A DNA stretch of 9,575 nucleotides. Origin: JAMPXD01 sp041481895. Lineage in GTDB: Bacteria > Desulfobacterota > Desulfuromonadia > Geobacterales > Geobacteraceae. The notes under the pieces are model-generated. The model made no database searches. It was not told where the DNA came from and worked only from the letters and a program-made list of their open reading frames with translations. Shown in pieces: positions 5,311 through 9,575 of the stretch. The translations under genes were made by a program, and so were the position numbers. Location: positions 1 to 9,575 of the forward strand of contig JBGPCQ010000115.1 in NCBI GenBank assembly GCA_041481895.1. The letters are read 5' to 3'. Every line of letters begins with the position of its first letter. Position 1 is the first letter of the stretch.

Positions 5311-7271
5311 CAGACCTCCCTCCCGATCCGGTGCCCTTCCCAGATGGCCATATCGACCTTGCGGGGGGCCACGCTGTCGCCGATCCGGTACAGTTCCTCG
5401 ACATTACCCTTAAGGGCCATATAGAGAGAGTCATTGGCCTTCTGCCCCATAGCCAGCACGATGGTGTCGAACGGCCCCCACTCGTTCCATACGTTGGAGT
5501 AAACGTTGAACCCCTTGACGGTCTTCGCTCCGGTCTCGCCTGCCACTTCCATGACGGCGATGTCAGGAGTAAAGGTCACCCCTTTCTGGAGGAGTCGCTG
5601 ACGTGTCAGGTAGAGGTCCTGGGTCGGTCCGAGTTCCGCGCCGACGAAGAGGCTGGAAGTGATCATGTGCACCGTTTTCCCCTGGATCGCCATGAACTCG
5701 GCAGTGGCGGAGGCCCGGTGGTGGCCGTCGTAATCGATGAGGCAGACCTTCTCCCCCAACGTCGCTTCGCCATTCAGGACCTGCCAGACATTGTAGACGG
5801 ACGGGCCGTCGGCCCCTCCCACCGGATGCTCCTTGGGGAGACTGCCGGTGGCGATGATCACCACGTCCGGCTTTTCCGCCTTGACCAGTTCCGGGGTCAC
5901 CTCGACTCCGAGCGTTACCTTCACGCCGGCCTTGTCCACCTGGTCCTTCTCGTTGCGGATGATAACGCCGAACTCGTCACGGCCGGCGCCTTTCATGGCG
6001 GTCAGCACCTGTCCACCCAGAGTCTCGTTCAGATCATACAGGGTCACCTTGTGTCCACGGCGACCGGCCATCTTTGCGGCCCACATACCGCCAGGGCCAC
6101 CGCCGACGACCATGACTTTCTTCTTCACAGCCGCCTTTTCCAGCGTTCCTTCGCCCCACGTCTTCTCCAGCCCGACGGCCGGATTCTGGATGCAGCCGAG
6201 GAGCTTGTTGACCCCCATCCTGCCGATGCAGCCCTGGTTGTCGCCGATGCAGTAGCGGATGTCATCCATCCGCCCCTCGAAGGCCTTCTTCGGGAGGAAC
6301 GGGTCGCAGATGAGGGCGCGGCACATGCCGATCATGTCGGCCTGGCCCGCGGCCAGTACCTTCTCCGCCATGACCGGGTCGTTGATCCGGCCGGTACAGA
6401 AAACCGGCAGCTTGATCCGCTCACGCATTCCGGCAGCCAGCGGAATGGTGTAGCCGAGCGGGGTGTGCATGGATCCTTCCACCAGGTAGAGGTTATAGAA
6501 TGTGGCGATGGAGAGGTCCATGAAGTCGATCAGCCCCGAGGCTTCAAAGCGGGCGCCGATCTCCTGGACTTGGGCAAGATCGAGGCCGCCGGGGATCATC
6601 TCGTCGGCGCACATCCGGATGCCGAGGGTGAAATCGTTGCCTACCGCCTTTCTGACTGCGCCGATGAACTTGAGGGGGGCCCGCATCCGGTTTTCCAGGC
6701 TGCCGCCGTATTCGTCCTGGCGGAAGTTGGTTAAGGGCGAGAGGAACTGGCGGGCGAGGCTGGAGTGGCCGAACTGGATTTCTATCCCGTCAAAGCCCCC
6801 TTCCCGGGCATGGATAGCGCTTTTGGCGAAATAACGGGCCACTTCCTCGATATCCTCCGGCTCCATCTCTTTCGGGGTCTCCCGGAAAAGGACGTCGGGG
6901 ATCGGGCTCGGCGCCCAGACCGGCAGGCGGGAAATGGCTCCGTCGCACTGCTGGCCGTTGTGGTTGAGCTGGGCGAAGATGTTGGCGTCGAACTGGTGGA
7001 CGTAGTCGGTGATCTTTTTAAAGCCCGGGATCACCTCGGCGTGGTAGACGTCGATCAGCTTCTCGTAGGCCATGTCCGTAGGGTGAACGCTCATCTCTTC
7101 GGTGATGATGAGGCCGGCGCCCCCCTTGGCCCGCTCTCCCCAGTAGTACATCTGGCGTTCGCTCGGGAGGCAGTTCACCGCGAAGTTGGTCAAATGAGGC
7201 TGGAAAGAAATACGGTTCTTCACTTCGACCGTGCCTATCTTGAGGGGTGAGAAGAGATTCGGGAACATCAT
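5310..7271 (-). CDS. Mycofactocin-associated FadH/Old Yellow Enzyme-family oxidoreductase
   Basis: This is a 653-aa multidomain flavoenzyme of the 2,4-dienoyl-CoA reductase/trimethylamine dehydrogenase type. An FMN barrel spans about 1-335 (NRISFQPHL at 19-27, DEYGGSLENR at 186-195), followed by an Fe-S segment at 341-360 and a dinucleotide-binding half with VVGGGPGGMWAAK at 388-400. A subfamily of such proteins is known to accompany mycofactocin genes. Two things stand out. The cluster motif reads C341-x2-D344-x3-C348-x11-C360, with Asp where FadH has its second Cys. The FadH catalytic Tyr aligns with S171 in GHSSLARQF, and no equivalent active-site His is evident. A dehydrogenase or demethylase passing electrons to ETF, as TMADH does, is more likely than an enoyl reductase; the substrate is unknown. 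The start has AGGAG 8 nt upstream. Confidence 0.88.
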   Translation of the reverse strand: MMFPNLFSPLKIGTVEVKNRISFQPHLTNFAVNCLPSERQMYYWGERAKGGAGLIITEEMSVHPTDMAYEKLIDVYHAEVIPGFKKITDYVHQFDANIFAQLNHNGQQCDGAISRLPVWAPSPIPDVLFRETPKEMEPEDIEEVARYFAKSAIHAREGGFDGIEIQFGHSSLARQFLSPLTNFRQDEYGGSLENRMRAPLKFIGAVRKAVGNDFTLGIRMCADEMIPGGLDLAQVQEIGARFEASGLIDFMDLSIATFYNLYLVEGSMHTPLGYTIPLAAGMRERIKLPVFCTGRINDPVMAEKVLAAGQADMIGMCRALICDPFLPKKAFEGRMDDIRYCIGDNQGCIGRMGVNKLLGCIQNPAVGLEKTWGEGTLEKAAVKKKVMVVGGGPGGMWAAKMAGRRGHKVTLYDLNETLGGQVLTAMKGAGRDEFGVIIRNEKDQVDKAGVKVTLGVEVTPELVKAEKPDVVIIATGSLPKEHPVGGADGPSVYNVWQVLNGEATLGEKVCLIDYDGHHRASATAEFMAIQGKTVHMITSSLFVGAELGPTQDLYLTRQRLLQKGVTFTPDIAVMEVAGETGAKTVKGFNVYSNVWNEWGPFDTIVLAMGQKANDSLYMALKGNVEELYRIGDSVAPRKVDMAIWEGHRIGREV

Positions 7272-7307
7272 GGTGGTGGCTCCTAAAGGATTTTATTGAT
7301 TTCCGGC

Positions 7308-7335
7308 GTAGGGGCGCCGCGTGCTGCGCCCCTAC
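7308..7335. repeat. GC-rich palindrome between mftC and the flavoenzyme gene
   Basis: GTAGGGGCGC (7308-7317) and GCGCCCCTAC (7326-7335) form a perfect 10-bp stem with an 8-nt loop, 9 bp after the mftC stop. On the transcribed strand no T-run follows, so it is not a typical intrinsic terminator. It resembles dispersed REP-like palindromes of the GTAGGGGCG...CGCCCCTAC type that recur between genes in some bacteria; that resemblance is from memory. It could stabilise the upstream mftABC message or lower downstream expression. Confidence 0.6.
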
Positions 7336-7344
7336 ATTTTCGAT

Positions 7345-8388
7345 TCAAGCGGCAACCGCCGTTCGGTTGGCGTCGGCAATGGATGTCACGCAGCGCTCGA
7401 GACACTCGGGATCTCCGCCGTTGATGTCGTTTTTCAGGTGCCAGGCCACGGCAGGACAACCGCCATGACACTGGTCGAAGCGCTGGCACTCCTCGCAGGA
7501 ATGAATCCGCAGTGAGCGGAATGAGTCATAGATTTCCGAACTGTCCCAGATTTCCTGAAAGGTATTGTCGCGGAGAGAGCCTGCCTTGAACCGGTCAGTC
7601 TGGAGAAAGGCGCAGGGGTACATGTTGCCGGTGGGGCCGACGCAGCAGGTAAGCTTGGCGGCTCCGCAGAGGTTGAGTCCAAGGCCCTGGCGTTCCTGAC
7701 TGGTTAGTGAGAAGAAGCTGTCGCCGGTCCGCACATCGCCGCTTTTTGCCAGCCAGTCGGAAAAAGCCAGGAGCTGGGCAGGGGTTGGCCGGAGATTTTC
7801 CCAGTTGTCCGCGCCGCGCCCTGAAGGACGGAAGCGGCTGACTCGGAGAGATACGCCGAGGGAGCGGGCCAGGTCGTGCATGGCCGGGATCTCGCCGGCA
7901 TTCTGGGCGGTCAGGACCGTATTTATGCTGGTGGGGATGGAGGTGGTCGCCAGGAGCTTGACCGCTTCGATCACCCTGTTGAATACGCCGTTCCCCCGGA
8001 TGGCGTCACATGTTTCCTGACAAGCGCCGTCCAGACTGACTTGAATGGCCACCAACCGGCTCGCTGACAGCCGTGCTACCCGCTCCGGTCCGATCAGGGT
8101 GCCGTTTGTGGAGATGCAGGTCATGATCCCCCTTGCATGGCAGGCGGCCAGGATCTGCTCGAAATCGGGGCGGAGGAAAGGCTCACCGCCGCCGAAATTT
8201 ACCTGGAAGACACCGGCAGTGTGCAACTGCTCTACCAGGTCGAGCGCTTCGGCCGTGGAGAGTTCGCCGGCGGCGGGCTCTCCTGAAGACGAAAGGCAGT
8301 GGCTGCAGCGGAGGTTGCAGGCCAGCGATACTTCCCAGGTCAGGTTTACCGGGGCGGAGAGCCCCATTTCAACATATCGATTGCTCAC
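7345..8388 (-). CDS. mftC: Mycofactocin radical SAM maturase MftC
   Basis: This is a 347-aa radical SAM/SPASM enzyme. With MftB, MftC oxidatively decarboxylates the C-terminal Tyr of MftA and then forms a carbon-carbon cross-link to the adjacent Val. The SAM-cluster motif is C24-x3-C28-x2-C31, followed by GGGEP at 66-70. The C-terminal SPASM region has cysteines at 241, 248, 249, 259 (in GNMYPC), 298, 301, 307, 311, 329 and 333, including CEEC and CHGGC, enough for two auxiliary [4Fe-4S] clusters. The start is a GTG at 8388, preceded by AAGGA with a 7-nt spacer inside the end of mftB, giving a 20-bp overlap. A later ATG (8367) has no ribosome site. The length is slightly below 350 aa, as expected for the family. 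Confidence 0.95.
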   Translation of the reverse strand: MSNRYVEMGLSAPVNLTWEVSLACNLRCSHCLSSSGEPAAGELSTAEALDLVEQLHTAGVFQVNFGGGEPFLRPDFEQILAACHARGIMTCISTNGTLIGPERVARLSASRLVAIQVSLDGACQETCDAIRGNGVFNRVIEAVKLLATTSIPTSINTVLTAQNAGEIPAMHDLARSLGVSLRVSRFRPSGRGADNWENLRPTPAQLLAFSDWLAKSGDVRTGDSFFSLTSQERQGLGLNLCGAAKLTCCVGPTGNMYPCAFLQTDRFKAGSLRDNTFQEIWDSSEIYDSFRSLRIHSCEECQRFDQCHGGCPAVAWHLKNDINGGDPECLERCVTSIADANRTAVAA

Positions 8389-8626
8389 AGAGGAATCCTT
8401 TTTCTAATAGTTGCGCTACGAACTTCTGTAATGCCTTCTTCTTCTGCTCCGTCAGTCCCTCGGGAAGTTCGTCCCTGCTCCGGACGGTTCCAAAGAAGTC
8501 GGCGGGGAGAAGGATGCCGGTTTCGGCAAAGAGGAGGCGCGGCCCCCTGTAGTCATAGAACAGGAGACCGAACCCCTCTTGCCGCACGCGGCAGGCGGGG
8601 TGCAGCTGTATGCCTGCCGCCGCCAT
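8369..8626 (-). CDS. mftB: Mycofactocin precursor-binding chaperone MftB
   Basis: This is an 85-aa PqqD-like RiPP recognition element. MftB binds the leader of MftA and delivers it to MftC. It shows the compact pattern of the family: LHPACRVRQEGFGLLFYDYRG at the N terminus (beta strands of the RRE wing), then ETGILLPADFFGTV, and an amphipathic C-terminal helix KKKALQKFVAQLLEKGFL. The ATG at 8626 follows the mftA stop by one base (TGA-G-ATG), so translation is probably coupled. The same frame stays open upstream to 8767, but that extension overlaps mftA out of frame and would add 47 basic residues foreign to the family. I therefore reject it. Confidence 0.9.
   Translation of the reverse strand: MAAAGIQLHPACRVRQEGFGLLFYDYRGPRLLFAETGILLPADFFGTVRSRDELPEGLTEQKKKALQKFVAQLLEKGFLCEQSIC
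8396..8400 (-). promoter_or_regulatory. Ribosome binding site of mftC (GTG start)
   Basis: AAGGA on the minus strand is followed by a 7-nt spacer and the GTG at 8388. It supports the non-ATG start of mftC over the ATG at 8367, which has no such site. Confidence 0.6.
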
Positions 8627-8627
8627 C

Positions 8628-8735
8628 TCAGTACACCCCGCAGATGCCGTCGATTGCGAGCTCTTCAACCTGGATTTCCTCCAGGATTCGGGGCTCTTCA
8701 TTGCATGTTTCGTTTGCCATTTTTTGAGTTTCCAT
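8628..8735 (-). CDS. mftA: Mycofactocin precursor peptide MftA
   Basis: This is a 35-aa ribosomal peptide precursor and the source of the MFT redox core. It begins METQKMANE, continues with an acidic, helix-prone leader (EEPRILEEIQVEE, 13-25), and ends in IDGICGVY, the hallmark of MftA. The last two residues, V34 and Y35, are the ones MftC modifies, and G33 marks where the MFT core begins. A perfect ribosome site (AAAAGGAGA, 8741-8749) precedes the ATG. It is too short for routine gene calling and is overlapped by a longer out-of-frame reading that belongs to mftB. It is the first gene of the operon, with an mRNA leader of about 55 nt if the sigma-54 promoter is used. Confidence 0.96.
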   Translation of the reverse strand: METQKMANETCNEEPRILEEIQVEELAIDGICGVY

Positions 8736-8740
8736 GTTCT

Positions 8741-8749
8741 TCTCCTTTT
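8741..8749 (-). promoter_or_regulatory. Ribosome binding site of mftA
   Basis: AAAAGGAGA on the minus strand, with GGAG 7 nt before the ATG at 8735, is the strongest ribosome site in the operon. That fits the need for high synthesis of the precursor. Confidence 0.75.
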
Positions 8750-8799
8750 CTTGTTCTTATTGTGCACCTAGTTTAGGATGCTACTGTTTGATATCTATT

Positions 8800-8817
8800 A
8801 TGCAACGCCAATGCCAA
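8800..8817 (-). promoter_or_regulatory. Putative sigma-54 (RpoN) promoter of the mft operon
   Basis: On the minus strand the sequence is TTGGCATTGGCGTTGCAT. The -24 box TGGCAT (consensus TGGCAC), a 5-bp spacer and the -12 box TTGCA match the sigma-54 pattern with the required GG-to-GC spacing. Transcription would start near 8790, giving a leader of about 55 nt before mftA. Such promoters require an enhancer-binding activator, so the operon would be switched on by a dedicated signal rather than expressed constitutively. No activator gene is visible in the window. Confidence 0.65.
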
Positions 8818-8837
8818 ACAATAAAACAATGATTTAT

Positions 8838-8864
8838 GCCTGATTTGCCTAGATCCGCCTGATT
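8838..8864. repeat. Three phased GCCT repeats upstream of the mft promoter
   Basis: GCCTGATTT, GCCTAGATCC and GCCTGATT start at 8838, 8847 and 8857, spaced 9 and 10 bp, about one helical turn. They lie 20-50 bp upstream of the -24 box of the putative sigma-54 promoter. They may be a regulator or bending-protein site, or chance. Confidence 0.3.
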
Positions 8865-8942
8865 CTTAAATACCATGTGAATGTTAAAGTGTGGAGAAAA
8901 AGGACATTGGGCACTAAACCATCGCATCAATGCTCGGCTTGT

Positions 8943-8963
8943 ATTGTTGAATATTTCTACAAT
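8943..8963. promoter_or_regulatory. 21-bp dyad, candidate activator or operator site
   Basis: The imperfect palindrome pairs at 8 of 10 positions. Its core is TGTnGAAnAnTTCnACA (8945-8961), extended by AT on each side. Its centre is about 150 bp upstream of the putative sigma-54 -12 box, a normal distance for an enhancer-binding protein. The TGT...ACA ends recall, but are one base wider than, the TGT-N10-ACA NifA-type site. It also overlaps a weak sigma-70-like promoter facing the Nudix gene, so it could instead be an operator for that gene. Confidence 0.4.
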
Positions 8964-9092
8964 GGGTAATATATCTACATAAAAATTAAATCAATGTTTT
9001 GTTTTTTTGACTGTCCTGGTAATTGGGAATGGATTCTGCATTATTTGAACACGATTCGATTGTGAGCATATCCAAGACAAAGGGGAAGTGCC

Positions 9093-9575
9093 ATGTATGA
9101 GAAGAACTCTCACTGCTCGTTCTGCGGCAGCAGGTTTTCCGATACGGGTCTCTGGCCACGCACATGCAAAGTCTGCGGCAACACGACCTATGTAAACCCC
9201 ATTCCGGTTGCCGTTGTTCTATTGCCGGTGGATACAGGGATCATCGTCATTCGGAGAAATACTGAACCACAGAAAGGAACTCTCACCCTCCCGGGCGGCT
9301 ATATCGATGTCGGCGAAACGTGGCAGGAGGCGGGGAGGCGGGAACTGCTCGAAGAAACCGGCATCGACACTGACAGCAGAGAACTCAGGCTCTACAACGT
9401 GATGAACGGCCTGGACGGGACCCTGGTGGTATTCGGCCTGGCGGCGCCACAACCCCGAAGCTGTCTGCGTCCGTTCACCTCGGCGGAAACCCAGGAGGTG
9501 GTCCTCATCGACCGGCCGCTCGAACTCGGCTTTACGATGCATACTCGCATGGTGGAGCGGTATTTCGCCGAGAAG
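9093..9575 (+). CDS. Nudix hydrolase with N-terminal zinc ribbon (3' end outside window)
   Basis: The first 161 residues are present with no stop before the window ends. An N-terminal zinc ribbon has C8-x2-C11 and C25-x2-C28. The Nudix box runs from G69 to I91 and fits G-x5-E-x7-REL-x-EE-x-G-I exactly, with E84, E87 and E88 as the Mg-binding acids. Nudix enzymes hydrolyse nucleoside diphosphates linked to other groups. The zinc ribbon and the YVNPIPVAVVLL segment resemble NADH- or ADP-ribose-pyrophosphatase-like members, but the substrate cannot be assigned. The ATG at 9093 follows GGGGAAG. It diverges from the mft operon, and a role in MFT metabolism is not shown. Confidence 0.9.
   Translation, partial: MYEKNSHCSFCGSRFSDTGLWPRTCKVCGNTTYVNPIPVAVVLLPVDTGIIVIRRNTEPQKGTLTLPGGYIDVGETWQEAGRRELLEETGIDTDSRELRLYNVMNGLDGTLVVFGLAAPQPRSCLRPFTSAETQEVVLIDRPLELGFTMHTRMVERYFAEK

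Larger units (their letters stand above)
8736..9092. other. Divergent AT-rich intergenic region between mftA and the Nudix gene
   Basis: These 357 bp separate the two divergent transcription units and are clearly more AT-rich than the flanking genes. I see no gene. They hold the putative mft sigma-54 promoter (8800-8817), a triple GCCT repeat (8838-8864) and a 21-bp dyad (8943-8963). On the plus strand TTGTTG (8944-8949) and TAATAT (8967-8972), 17 bp apart, make a weak sigma-70-like promoter that could serve the Nudix gene and would be overlapped by the dyad. A T-rich stretch at 8996-9008 has no preceding stem and so is not a terminator. Confidence 0.6.

Noticed and set aside
5331..6734. 467-codon plus-strand open frame opposite the flavoenzyme gene
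   Set aside because: It lies entirely antisense to a gene with clear FMN, Fe-S and dinucleotide motifs. Its His/Asp/Leu-rich product shows no known pattern.
8627..8767. 47-residue N-terminal extension of MftB
   Set aside because: It is out of frame over mftA, strongly basic and unlike MftB; the ATG at 8626 sits one base after the mftA stop.
9026..9041. Sigma-54 promoter for the Nudix gene
   Set aside because: GG and GC are correctly spaced, but the remaining -24 bases match poorly; it is not strong enough to call.

Overview
The window holds an almost complete mycofactocin (MFT) biosynthesis operon with a nested electron-transfer module. All of it lies on the minus strand and reads from about 8790 down to 306. 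A divergent, window-truncated Nudix hydrolase gene lies at the right edge. The mix points to an anaerobic, respiring deltaproteobacterium of the Geobacter group: GC-rich genes, AT-rich intergenic DNA, a sigma-54-type promoter, FixCX/ETF proteins in an MFT locus, and dispersed palindromic repeats. Geobacter uraniireducens, long known to carry an MFT locus, would fit. The species assignment is inference.

Layout, in transcription order. The AT-rich region 8736-9092 carries a good sigma-54 -24/-12 match facing the operon, plus a 21-bp dyad and a triple short repeat upstream of it. Next come mftA (35-aa precursor ending in Val-Tyr), mftB (RRE chaperone) and mftC (radical SAM/SPASM), which are tightly coupled. 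A 73-bp gap contains a GC-rich palindrome. Then follow an Old Yellow Enzyme/TMADH/FadH-type flavoenzyme, etfA, a FixC-like ETF:quinone oxidoreductase and a FixX-like ferredoxin, joined by 1-bp or 4-bp stop/start overlaps. A 77-bp gap holds a long AT-rich hairpin ending in a T-tract, then etfB, and finally mftF (glycosyltransferase). Just 3' of mftF is a 142-bp MITE-like element with 16-bp perfect terminal inverted repeats and an apparent 4-bp target duplication. The leftmost 157 bp hold another hairpin and a 13-bp direct repeat, with no convincing gene.

How it may work together. MftB presents MftA to MftC, which decarboxylates and cross-links the C-terminal Val-Tyr. MftF glycosylates the cofactor. 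The flavoenzyme probably passes electrons to the EtfA/EtfB heterodimer, which FixC/FixX would re-oxidise at the membrane quinone pool. This gives a plausible route joining MFT-linked dehydrogenation to respiration without the mycobacterial enzyme MftG. No mftD, mftE, mftG or mftR is visible here.

The most unusual points are: the flavoenzyme has Asp in place of the second [4Fe-4S] cysteine and lacks FadH catalytic residues; EtfB has a diverged nucleotide-binding loop; the whole ETF-quinone branch sits between mftC and mftF; and the operon appears to start from a sigma-54 promoter.
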